In this document: in pieces, positions 1-10,868 of the stretch
How the letters are laid out: each line of letters starts with the position of its first letter
Numbering within the stretch: position 1 is the stretch's first letter
Assembly: GCA_008000375.1 (NCBI GenBank)
Contig: SMOI01000060.1
Span: forward strand, 14,457-78,456
Length of the DNA: 64,000 bases
Reading direction: 5' to 3'
Origin: Poteriospumella lacustris
Taxonomy: Eukaryota; Sar; Chrysophyceae; Chromulinales; Dinobryaceae
Made by a program: the position numbers and the translations under genes
Notes under the pieces: generated by a model
Database searches by the model: none
Told to the model about the DNA's origin: nothing
What the model saw: the letters and a program-made list of their open reading frames with translations, nothing else

Positions 1-302
1 TATAATTAGCAACGCCTAACACCGGTCGACGTCGAGTTGGAATCATAGGGTCGGACACGAGCGGGAACGCCTACTGGGCCACAGGAGCCTCGTCTATGGT
101 TTAGGTTTTCCTTTGCCGTCGATAGGGTTCCACTACTACTGTGAAGCTTATGACGGCTTCAGTTGGTACGTAACCGCATCCTATCTTCGGTAAATACTCC
201 TCTCTCCATTGCTGTCTCTGCGGTTCCAGTAGGCGTTCCCGCTCGTGTCCGACCCTATGATTCCAACTCGACGTCGACCGGTGTTAGGCGTTGCTAATTA
301 TA
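1..302. mobile_element. Foldback / MITE-like element with 77-bp terminal inverted repeats
   Basis: Bases 1-77 are the exact reverse complement of bases 226-302; the arms begin tataattagcaacgcctaac and the unit is 302 bp with about 148 bp of unrelated interior. No open reading frame of note lies inside. This fits a non-autonomous DNA transposon or foldback element. The left arm starts exactly at the window edge, so the true outer end and any target-site duplication cannot be seen. The element lies downstream of the PI4-kinase stop codon. An alternative is a hairpin-forming non-coding sequence. Confidence 0.75.
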
Positions 303-454
303 CATCCTGTGCGCACATTTACAGAAGCAACATCGACCAATGAAAGTGATAAACCTAGGCTAGCTAACAAACAAAAGGGATGCGAACGATCAACATCAAA
401 GAAAGGCCCCGGACTGCCGCCCACGCAGTCGCCGCCTTCGCGCGCAACGCGGCG
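303..454. other. Short non-coding stretch after the foldback element
   Basis: This is the 3' side of the PI4-kinase gene (minus strand). I see no gene or clear signal. Confidence 0.5.
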
Positions 455-3400
455 CTATGGAAAGATCCCGTTCGTGAAGTACTGGAACTGGTCGTACTGG
501 CGGGTGCCGTAGTGACCATAGCTGTTCGTGATGAGGTCCAGGCAGTGCTTCACGGCGTCCTGCACGTTCAGCTCCGTGCGGAACCGCGCCTTCAGCTTCT
601 CCAAGATCTGCGCCACGGGCTTGTCTCGGAAGCACGGAAAGCTCGAGTTGTGCGACAGAATCGTGATGGCCGAGATGATGTTCTCGCAGTTGGCCTGCAG
701 CGCGATGAAGCCCTTCGTGAACGCCGTCACGAACTCGCCGAACAGCGGAGAGTCCAGCCCGTCCAGCAGCTCCACCATTTCCTCCGTCAGTTTGAACGGC
801 GCCGTTTCCACGCTGAACGACCCGCCCGGCGCGATCGACAACAGGAAGCCGAAGTCAATGTGGATGATGTGGCCCTCGGCGTCCAGCAACAGGTTGCCGT
901 TGTGTCGGTCCTTCACCATCAGGATGTACGAGAACAGCGAGTACGCCGCCAGCGACGTCATGAAGTTGTGCTTCGCGCGCTGCAGCCGCTCCGGCGTCGT
1001 CTCGTACACCGTCTTGAAGTACGCGCTCAGACTCGTGAAGCCCGGCGTGTGCTTCAGCGCGTCCAGCGATACCGCGTCCTTCAACACCTCCACGACGCCC
1101 GAGCTGTGTCCCGTCGAGATGATGCGGTACGGCTTCAGGTACAGCAGGTGGTTGAGTCCGAAGTGGTCGAAGATCTCCTTGAAGATCTGCATCAGCTGCA
1201 TGCAGCATATCTCTTGCCGCAGATCGTCGTTCGTCTTCACAATGAACGACCGCAAGTCGTACGCCGGCCAAAACGAGTCGTCCGCCACGCCACCCTCGCG
1301 CTCCGATACGGCCCGCGCGCTCGGCGACTTCCCCGCGTACGCTCGGACGGATGTCGGCGCTGCGTCGAGCTTCTCGCCCAGGATGCGCTCCTTCTTGCTC
1401 TGGAAGCTCTCGCCCAGCACGTTCTCCACCCGAGACTTCTCGATCAGCGCCGCCTCGCGCGCGATCTCCTCGCGATAGTTCAGATCCGACATGATCAGCT
1501 GCTCGTACTCCCGCGTCGTGATCGTGCCATCCTTCAACAGCCGCTGCGCCGACGCGATGATGTGTTCGATCTGCTCGCCGCGGCCGTTGTCCGACGACGC
1601 GCCGACCAGTCGCCCCGCCCCGTCGTCCCTGAACGGCACCGTCGACTCCGCCGTCGGTCCGTTGTCCGTCGCCTCGGCGGTCGCGCCGGCTTCTTCCAGA
1701 TTGAGCGAGCTGCCCGCCAGGCTCGGATGTGGCGACCCCTTCGGCGACGAGTTCGCGTCGTACGCCGCGTACAGATTCGACCCGCTCGTCATGCGCACAG
1801 TCGGCGTCGACCCGCCCGACACGTTCAGCTGTGACGACGACGACCGCAGAATGCCCTCCGTGCTCGCCGACAAACGGTTCGTCGGCAAAATGCCGCCGCT
1901 CTTGCGCCGCGGAAGATGCGTCGACAGCCGCACCGACTCAGGCCCCGACGCCGACGATGTCGCCGCGTCGCGCGACGGAGACGCCGCCGACTGCTGGCTC
2001 TGCTCCTTGTCCATCTGCTGCCGATGCAGCTGCATCTCCGCAATCACCGGGTTCAGCGACGACACGATCAGGTTGTCCACGTCGTGGAAGCTCTGGTGCG
2101 GGTCGGCGTACATGCCCGAGTGGCCGCCATGGTGGCTGCTTTCGCCGATCGATCCTGCGCTCGACGCCGTCGTGGGCCCCACTGGTGTACCCACCAGTCC
2201 CGTCGACGTCGCCGCCATCGCCTGCTGCGTCGAGTCCACTTGGCTCTGCGAATCCGAGCGGATACGGTTCGCCACCACCGTCGTGCGCGCCATCTTCGCC
2301 ATGCTGCCGGTGCGCTCTCGCGGCGTCTGCGGCGACATCAACTCGTCACCACCGACCTCGTACACCGCGTCCGACGCCGTGCGGGACGGCGTGCTGTCCA
2401 CCGACTTGCGCGCATCTCGCGGCGTAGACGGGTCCGTGCTCAGGCGACGCACACTCGACGCGTCCTCCGACATCGACGCCTGCACGAACATCTGCCGGTA
2501 CACGTCGTCGCGCATCACCTCGCACACGATCATCGTCGGTGCGCGCGCCTTCGTGCGGAACACGCGACACTCGTCCACGATGATGCGCGTGATGCGGTAG
2601 TGCGGCTCGCCCGCGATCGTCGTGGGGTCCCATCCCAGCCGCGGGTTGTGGTCGAACACGTTCTCCTGGTCTCGACCGCCGCGACCGCGAAACGTCGTCA
2701 GATCCTCGATCGACGGCGACGACGACAGCGTGTCACGGCCCTCCTCTGGCTGCTCGCTCGCACTGCTCTTCGATCGCTTCGTCCCGAAGTTGTTCCACTT
2801 CGTCAGCTGCTTCTTCAGCGTGTCGCCACGCAGTGGACGGTCCACGAACCGCAGGTGGTCCACCAGCGCGTTCAGCCGACCGATGAAGTCGATCTGGCGC
2901 TCGAACCCGTCCCAGTAGAACACGCTGTCACCCGTGCCGCTCGGGGCTGACGCTTGATTCGTCTCCGACCCGCCGTCGGCGTCCTCCGCGCCTCCTTTGC
3001 GACTCGACGCCATCTCGCGGGTGCGCGACGGTGCCTGTCCCACTCCCAAATGGTACAGCAACTCGATACAGCTGCACGAGTGGTTTGTGCCGGGATACAG
3101 CGGCAGCGGTCGCTGCTTCTTCAGCGCCAACTCCTTCTCCTCTGCCAAGTCCGGGTTGCAGTCTCCGTACAACAGGCGGTTGCGCTCCTTGCGCGCCTCC
3201 TCTTCGCCGTCGTACGCCTCTTGCAACTGCCGCCGAATCAGAAACAGCGCACTGATGTCGTTGCCGATTTCTTGCTGCTGGTGCCCCGACGGACGAAGCA
3301 CCTGGTGGAGCACCTTGCTCGTCGGCACGTCCGCGATGCACGAGATCTGCCCCGTCATCACCATCTCCAGCTGCAGCAACAGCGACACACACGCCGCATA

Positions 3401-4653
3401 TTGCGCCTGCGTCGCGCGCTTCTCTTGGTACTCGCCGATCGTCGCCAACAGGCTCCAGCTCAGCTTCAGTCCGAAACTGGGGTACTTCTGCGCCAGCACC
3501 AGCAGCGCTTGCTGTAGACAGTCCACCTTGATGTACGAGTCGGGACTGCGGGCCAGCAGTTGTTGCAGATGGATTTGATACAGTTGCGGGAAGTAGAAGT
3601 CCACCAAGTCCGGCGCCTGGTCCGCCAGCTCCAAAATCCGCAAGATCAACGCGAAATACGCATTGCGACCGCCCTTGTTCGTCATCGTGTCGTTCAGCAG
3701 GATGTTCAGAATCGTCTGCAGGTCCTCGCCGAACGCCTCCACCGCGTGCTTCAGCTTCAGACATTCGTCGTGTTGCACCTCGCGGCGATACGCGTGGTCC
3801 ACCGACCGCAGCTCCTCGAACTCCTCCGTCGTCAAACTGCCATTCGTGAACAACTCGCCCGCCATGTCCAGTCGCTGGGATAACCGACGCCGCAACTGAA
3901 ACGACGCGTTGAACTTCTTCACATTCTTCAGTACCGAATCCGTCAGCTCGTGCAGCTCCATCGCTTGCACATAAATCATCGTCTTTAGCCACACTATGCA
4001 CATCTGTGCGTTCTTGCAGTCTGTGCACACCTTCTCGGCCTCCTCCGACCCCAGCTGCGACAATACTGTGTAGTCGCCCACATGTTCTGCCGAGTAGAAC
4101 CGTCGGCCGCACGAGCTGCACTTCGGAGAATACGAGTTGACTTGGTAGTCGGTGCGTGGACATTTCGTGTTTCGTGCGTCCACATTCATACGGCTTTGAA
4201 TGATATTCGGGGGAATGAACGGCGCGATCTCGTTGTTGGCGAACGAACACTCCAACGACCGCTTGAAGTGCAGGATCCATTCGTCGCGTTCGTGTACTGA
4301 TGTACAACTCGCGTAGTAATTGCGTCGCGTCCTCGTCACCAGCAACAACCCTGCTGGATAATAGTTCGCGCGGCCTTTGCCATCCCACTCGGACACTCCC
4401 ACGAGCTCCACGACCGTTTTCGGATTGATCATAGTCTTCGCGTCATCCTCGTTGTCGTAGTCCAGCAACATGGTTCCCCACAGCACGCAGAATACCCTCT
4501 ACACAACACAGGGAGACGGGAACAGGTCAGTCATCTCGCCTCGCGTGGTGACGACCGCCAACATGGTCGATTGAATCATCAAATTCGTAGCCTTACCTGC
4601 ATGCTGGGCGGACTCTGTGGGGAGTCTCGCTTCGTTAAATATCCACAATGCAT
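455..4653 (-). CDS. PI4KB: Phosphatidylinositol 4-kinase, type III beta-like, with N-terminal PH domain
   Basis: The model has two exons, 4653-4597 and 4498-455, with a 98-nt intron, giving about 1366 aa. The start at 4653 was chosen because the short first exon supplies the missing PH beta-strand (MHCGYLTKR) and joins in frame to RVFCVLWGT. The PH domain spans about residues 4-100 with its conserved C-terminal Trp near 93. It is followed by a Cys-pair region (CSSC and CTDC, about 145-185) that resembles a truncated FYVE-type zinc site. A helical lipid-kinase-unique region follows, then a long Ser/Thr-rich linker. The kinase domain starts at about 1095: KTNDDLRQ ATP-site lysine segment, catalytic loop VKDRHNGN near 1214, and HIDFGFLL. 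It ends QYFTNGIFP, typical of PI4K. The family makes PI4P on Golgi membranes. The gene is divergent from PCCB. Confidence 0.9.
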
Positions 4654-5013
4654 ATTTAAAGAATTGAAGACAGCTGGGAGACTCGCTAGAGACTGTCCTA
4701 TTCATGTTGTGATTGATGATTGATAAAAGTACCAGAGGAACGATTGCCCAGTTGTTGCTGCTGCTGCTGCTGTGGGTGTGGGGCAGTTTACCCAAAACAG
4801 TTGTAGGATAGACTGTGTATCTGGTCATCGTGTCATAGATTTACCCAGGTTGTTTGGGAAATGGCGGGCGAAGTTCTGGGTTCCGCCACTGTTCCATCCA
4901 CCTCTGGCCTTCTTCAACCACAACCGCACCATCGAATTCCAACAGAATACGGTAGACAAGATCGCAAGGTGATCTTTCCATATTACGTCACTTCCTTTAT
5001 CCTGCCAACAAAG
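4654..5013. promoter_or_regulatory. Divergent intergenic region between PI4K and PCCB
   Basis: This 360-bp region must carry the promoters of both genes. It holds a short GCT/CTG run near 4755-4771. The open frame entering PCCB from 4861 is probably 5' UTR because the mitochondrial presequence begins at 5014. No clear TATA box was seen. Confidence 0.4.
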
Positions 5014-6705
5014 ATGATGGACCTTGCTAGATTTGTCACCCGCAAGAGCGTGGGTTTGTCTCGCAACTCGATTCGTAGCTTCTCCATTGATGAGTTGAAG
5101 CCTACGGCCGTTACCTTGAAGACGGCTTTCCGCGATCGTTTGGAAGATGCAAAGAAGCATGCTCTTCATGGAGGTGGAAAGAAGAGAGTTGATGCCCAAC
5201 ACGGCAAGGGAAAGCTGACTGCTCGTGAGAGATTGGACTTGTTGCTCGATCAAGGCTCTTTCCAAGAGTACGATCAGCTCAAGACCCATCGCTGCACTGA
5301 GTTCGGCATGGACAAGGAAACCTACTACGGTGATGGTGTTGTCACTGGACACGGTCTTATTCACGGTCGCAAGGTATTTAATGATCAGTTTATTGACGTT
5401 TGTGTTTCCTTTTATGACCTTCGGTATCTTTAGGTCTTCGTTTTCAGTCAGGATTTCACTGTCTTCGGTGGATCTCTCAGTGAGACCCATGCTCAGAAGA
5501 TCTGCAAGGTCATGGACATGGCCATGCGTGTTGGAGCCCCTGTTATTGGCTTGAACGACTCTGGTGGAGCAAGAATCCAGGAGGGTATTGACTCCCTTGG
5601 TGGTTACGCCGATGTCTTCTTGCGCAACGTCGATGCCTCCGGTGTTGTTCCTCAGATCTCTTTGATCATGGGCCCTTGCGCTGGTGGTGCCGTCTACTCT
5701 CCTGCCATGACTGATTTCGTCTTCATGGTGAAGCGCTCGTCGTACATGTTCGTCACCGGTCCTAACGTCGTGAAGACCGTCACCAACGAGGACGTCAGCC
5801 AAGAAGATCTTGGCGGTGCGAAGACTCACACTTCCATCTCCGGTGTGTCCCATGGTGCCTTCGACAACGACGTCGTTGCCTTGAAGCAATTGCGTGAGTT
5901 CTATCAGTACTTGCCTCTGAACAACCGCGACAAGCCTGAGCCTAAGGCCACCTCCGATCCTCGTGACCGTGAGGAGGAGAGTTTGCGTTACATTGTCCCT
6001 GACGACCCGAACTTGCCTTACGACATGAAGGCCTTGGTCAAGAAGATCGTCGACGAGAACACGCTCTTCGAGATCATGCCTGAATATGCCCCCAACATTC
6101 TGTGCGCCTTCGGTCGCATGAATGGTCGCACTGTCGGTATCGTCGCCAACAACCCCAGCCATCTTGCCGGCTGTTTGGATATTGATGCGTCCGTGAAGGC
6201 TGCCCGTTTCGTTCGCTTCTTGGATTCCTTCGATATCCCGATTGTTACCTTCGTGGATGTGCCCGGTTTCTTGCCTGGAACCAACCAGGAGCACAACGGT
6301 ATCATTCGTCACGGTGCCAAGCTTCTCTACGCGTACAGTGAGGCCACCTCGCCTAAGATTACTGTTATCACTCGTAAGGCGTATGGTGGTGCTTATGACG
6401 TCATGGCCTCGAAGCATCTCCGCGGTGACTTCAACTACGCTTGGCCTACCGCTGAGATTGCGGTCATGGGTGCGAAGGGTGCCGTCGAGATTATCTTCCG
6501 TGGTTTGAACGAGCAGCAAATCGAGGAGAAGACCACCGAGTACACCAAGCAATTCGCCAATCCTTTGGTCGCTGCTCAACGTGGTTTCGTTGACGATGTG
6601 ATTGACCCTGCTGCCACTCGCGCTCGTCTCAACAACGACTTGGACATTCTCCAGACCAAGCAGGTCACGCGACCTTGGAGAAAGCACGGCAACATTCCTC
6701 TGTAA
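5014..6705 (+). CDS. PCCB: Propionyl-CoA carboxylase beta chain, mitochondrial
   Basis: Exons are 5014-5373 and 5434-6705 with a 60-nt intron, giving 543 aa, the usual family length. The start at 5014 gives [19 protein letters not shown], an Arg/Ser-rich mitochondrial presequence; an in-frame ATG at 5017 is equivalent. The sequence has both carboxyltransferase halves: the N-terminal acyl-CoA site with [12 protein letters not shown] and the C-terminal carboxybiotin half with [12 protein letters not shown] and [10 protein letters not shown]. The enzyme carboxylates propionyl-CoA to methylmalonyl-CoA together with a biotinylated alpha chain that is not in this window. Acyl-CoA specificity (propionyl against acetyl or methylcrotonyl) rests on overall resemblance to PCCB. 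A full-length antisense ORF is a codon-bias shadow. Confidence 0.93.
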
Positions 6706-7219
6706 ATACCGAGCACGCTCATGATGGTCCACACATGCCGTGAACCCTCAGACGGATATTGTGCCGTGCAAACATGTCCTGCTGCAAACTAGTAGACAAC
6801 CTCCATCCTAAAACCCACATCATAAAATCTACTAACTGCCCTGCAACCCCTTTGATTTGGTTTGGTTTGGTTTGGTTTGGTTTGAGCTGCGAAAAATGAA
6901 TTGAATTTTCTTCTGTGTTGTGGGTATGGTTACAGTGTTGCGTGGAACCCGTAAACGAATGATGGTTGAACTTGTCCAAAGAACTTGGGAACTACAGCAG
7001 GGGGGGTAGGCAAAGAGGGAGAGAGAAAGGAGAGGACGGGCGAAAGACACACAAGAAAGGCACGGGTATAGGAGGCATTTCAAACAATTGATTCCGCCAC
7101 AACAAACACACAAACAACAATGCATCTTACGAATAAGACCATGGAAACGTATCGCCACCAAGGTACATAGCGGTCTCACAATACGGAGAAAAATGAGTGC
7201 TGCACGGACGACGCGTCGC
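6706..7219. other. Convergent 3' region with a TTTGG pentamer repeat
   Basis: This is the space between the ends of PCCB (+) and the phosphatase gene (-). It contains five to six tandem copies of TTTGG at 6856-6884. Nothing coding is convincing here. Confidence 0.5.
6856..6884. repeat. Tandem (TTTGG)n microsatellite
   Basis: Five uninterrupted copies of TTTGG are followed by a partial one. It lies in the PCCB 3' flank. Confidence 0.9.
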
Positions 7220-10200
7220 CTAAATGTCTATCGATAAGCCCACTACGTCGCTGTGTTCGGCCTCTGTTCGCGACGCCAGTTCTGCGTCGACACCCAACTC
7301 CATGCCGCGCTTGATTTCCATTGACGACAGACTATTTTGCACCGGATGATGTGCATTGGACACGAGGCGAGCGGCTGACGAGCCAGAGACACTGAGGCGG
7401 TGGATCTCCGCTGCCACAGTGGTCTCACGGCGCAACAGAGGCTTTGACGACGCATCGTCTTTGTACAGTCGGTTGAGACAGCACAGTCGATACATCTCGT
7501 AGAAGACATTCATGTCCACCTCGCCGCACTCGTAGATATCCAATATCTGCATCAACCTTTCCACCGTTAGACCTGGGAATATCGCGTGCAAATCCAAGCG
7601 CAACGCGTCGATACCCCGCCGGAAGCCGTTGATGGTGAAGAGACCATCTTTGTTGGTGTCAAAGAACAAGAACGCGGCTTCGAGATACTTTCGATTGGAA
7701 TAGATCGCCTCCACGACCTCCACGGGGATATTGTGACCGTGATACAGCGTTTCTCCACGGGACATGGTCACCGTCACATGATCTGTGCTCACCGGCACAG
7801 GCACGGGCTCCACTGCAATCTTCTCTTCCGAGTGGAACCGCTCGATGTACTGGTGCAGCTCATCCATGCCCGTGGCATCTTCGTCTTCTGTTCCCAGTAG
7901 CTTGCGGGCGATGTCATCGTGGAAGGTATCGAGGAACTTCAAGGCGTCGATGGCTTCCTCGTGGCGAAGCTCACAGTATTCCTTCGCCTTGGGGGCGATC
8001 AAGTAGTACGCGAACATCTTCCAGGACAGCGAGATGTTGAACGAATCCGACATGACCTTGAGCCAGTCGTTGATGTGCACGTGGCCATGACTGTCGCGGT
8101 CCATTCGTGTCAGCGCCTCGTACAGGTATTGCTTGCGGTCGCATATCATGTCTTCGAGACTCTTTCCCCAGCCGATCAAAATGGATTGGGCAGGTGGCAA
8201 CTCCATCTCCGACGTGTGCGCGACGCCCGGTCGATCGATGGAAACAAAATCCACCGTCGAGGCGATGGGTGAGATGGACGGTGGCGACTCCACCACCGTC
8301 AAATCCGCCATCGCTTCCGTCGTCGAAAACTGTACCTCGTCGAACTTCAAGGGAGACGCGTAGAAGTAATGCACCGTGTAATACAACGAGGTACCGGGAA
8401 TCATCTTCAGCTCGCTCTTGTTGTCGGTGGTGTCTTGCTGGTGCTGATGTAGACTCTCCAACGCTGTCGAAATGGATGGATGGCGAAGAAGCATCGGCGG
8501 GAGAGGAGATCCCGATCGTTCCGATTGGCCCATGGAGCTCTTCAGCGGGTTGTAATTCAGTTTGATCTCCAAATACGCAGCAGAGTTTCCGGATCCACCG
8601 TAATCCGACGCGGAGAAGATGGTGCAAAGCAACGGGTTATCGTCCGCACCGAGTGAGCCCAAATAAGGCTCGTCGTAGCCAGAGCGTACGCATTCGTGGC
8701 TACGAATGACAAAGCGCAAGTTATTGTTCTGCAAAAATTCGCGTGTAACATCAGCTCCAAACGACAATCCCGCGCCTATTCAACATCAGACGAGGTTCAG
8801 CCGCTGTAACAGCGCAGGTAACTATATCAGTTCAAATGAAGGACGTACCTCTCTGCGAAGGATGTCGTCCGGGAACATCGACGGGATCCGACCACAACGA
8901 ATCGCGACCCACTTGTTTCAAAAATTCATCGTATTGTGAACGAGGAATGGGGTCGAAGTCGTTGGAGTTCACCGAACTCTCATCTAGAGTGAAGCCCGCC
9001 CGATCCAGCGCGTTCAAGTCAGCCACCGTAACATCAGCCGAATGGAAAAGACCACCATGCACGACGAAAATATCCTTGTTGATTGTGCAGTAGAAAGGAA
9101 GCTGCTGGAAAATCTCAATGAACAAGGAGAAGGTAATGGGGTCGTATTTTTCGCAGCACTCAGCTTGAAAGCCATAAACAGAGCAAATGGCAAAGTCTTC
9201 GTGATTGCCACGGTTAAGGTACACGGAATCGGGTCGTGCGATCAATAGCGACAGCAAAATGAGCACACATTCCACACCGTACTCTCCCCGATCGACGAAA
9301 TCACCGTTGAAGATGTACTTGGTGTTGTTCCCGGGCATTCCGTTCGCGTCCAAGATGTGCAATAAATCCGCCAATTGTCCTGTTCGTTCGAATTTTGTTG
9401 TGTTCGAAATCCGTTAGAAGAAAGCAACCCATCAGGAGCATGGTCACACCGCTTACCGTGAATGTCGCCGACAACTATCAGTCGCTCTTGTTCGGTAACG
9501 TTGACTTCGCATACGTTCGGCCGCTGTGACAAGATTTTGTATCCCAACCGCAACAGCTTGTGTACGGAATTTGCCACAAGCTTCCCGCCTCGTCGATACA
9601 CTTCGATGACGACCATGGCTTCGTTAATTGTGATCAGGCCCGGCGGCAGTTCGTAGTCGTACAGATTCTCCGGCTTCAGTTGGTAGTACGTCGCTGGAGC
9701 AACTAAAACTATTTTCATCTTTTTGATTGTCTTTCTGATGACAGAAGTGAGCAATTCCCGCTGCTTGGATTCCATATTTGCGAAAGGATCATGGCCATTC
9801 AGGTTGGCAACAATATTATGGACACCAGGTGCAAGGTCTTCGTGCTTCAGCCCCACAATCTTCATCAGCTCAACGAAAAAGTTGCAGAGAATCGATAGAT
9901 TTTCTTCATTAACTGCCTCTAAATTATTATACATCTAGAATTGCAACAGGAGAACAGTTGAAGCACCCAGTCCGATATTCTACACCGCTTGAAACTTACC
10001 ACCCACTCCTTCCGCCGCTCAACCAAAAACTTCTTCACTCTTTCAGAATGGAATTGCTTCTGCAAATTTCGGTACCATTTTTGGTCATGAACCAAAGAAA
10101 GCTCGGCTAAGGTGAGGGATTCAAGGAGGTCCTCACAACTCTGCTTGCGAGCAATGCACACCGTGGACACAGCCTTCAGCGCTCGTCTTTCTTCGGCAAT

Positions 10201-10386
10201 CTGCGTGAGAATATCAATCTCCGTATCATGCCTTTGAAGAGCGTTCTCTTTCATTTGGTGGAGCTCATCTTCTGACAGTTCGGCGGGGTTTTGGACAGGA
10301 TTTAATCCAGCTCGCGACTTCGATCGACCCTGCGCGTTTTGCTGTCCATTTACAGTCCCTTTCGCTTTAGATCCAGTGCAACCCAT
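7220..10386 (-). CDS. PPEF/RdgC-like serine/threonine phosphatase with EF-hands
   Basis: Four exons (10386-10000, 9934-9457, 9379-8849, 8775-7220) join in frame to 983 aa. The N-terminus MGCTGSK is a strong myristoylation signal with an adjacent Cys available for palmitoylation, so the protein is probably membrane-anchored. The metallophosphatase core carries all PPP motifs: GDIHG (285-289), GDFVDRG (314-320), RGNHE (345-349), VHGG (about 395-398) and RGAGLSFG across the last intron. Two canonical calcium loops lie in the C-terminal part, DRDSHGHVHINDW at 691-703 and DTNKDGLFTINGF at 838-850; a third, near ECGEVD, is degenerate. The PPEF family dephosphorylates Ser/Thr under calcium control. 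It is longer than animal RdgC because of an extended region between the core and the EF-hands. Confidence 0.88.
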
Positions 10387-10868
10387 TCCAACTTGTCATG
10401 TGAGAATAGACACCGTGGAAAACAGAGAAATCCCTTTTGTTCCCTGGATATATGGGGATTTTAACTGGCGATGATAGTTAGAGAACAGGCAACAAACGAA
10501 AACTCGGCAGGCGTCGGACTTGTCGTCTGCGTGAACGGCCTTTTCGTCGACGACATCAGTTTCGACTCACCAGCCAAGTAAGTAATATCGCCCATCAAGC
10601 TATTTGTACATTGTCGTTTCATGTTTTCGAGAAAACCTCGCATACACAAAAGTATCGTCGGAATCGCGAACTACTGTTATTTGGTTGACATTTATGTACG
10701 TTTGTTCGTCTTCGCCACACAGGCCATTCATTGTGGACGAGGCCTTTTTAGTAGAGGCCTTATTGCTCTCGGTTGTATTGACTCTGGTGTATTCCTTAGA
10801 CATCGATTCAAACACTGTGATTGCTGTATTTCATCGCAGGGAAAGTTTTTATCCTCCATTGTTTTGAT
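10387..10868. other. Intergenic region with unresolved coding-like segments
   Basis: This lies between the divergent starts of the phosphatase (-) and UTP21 (+). On the plus strand an ATG at 10472 opens a 35-codon exon-like stretch ending at a good donor (gtaagt at 10577). On the minus strand a 71-codon frame (10815-10600) also looks protein-like. Neither could be joined into a convincing gene, and no family was recognised. Confidence 0.3.

Noticed and set aside
380-2950. Long plus-strand ORFs (up to 484 codons) opposite the PI4-kinase
   Set aside because: Arg/Leu/Val-rich composition, no domain, fully inside a well-supported minus-strand gene; they arise from GC-rich third positions.
4861-5013. 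Upstream in-frame extension of PCCB from 4861
   Set aside because: The extension has no family similarity and would bury the mitochondrial presequence that starts at 5014.
4825-6732. 635-codon minus-strand ORF opposite PCCB
   Set aside because: It covers the whole PCCB gene including its intron and has no recognisable domain; it is a codon-bias shadow.
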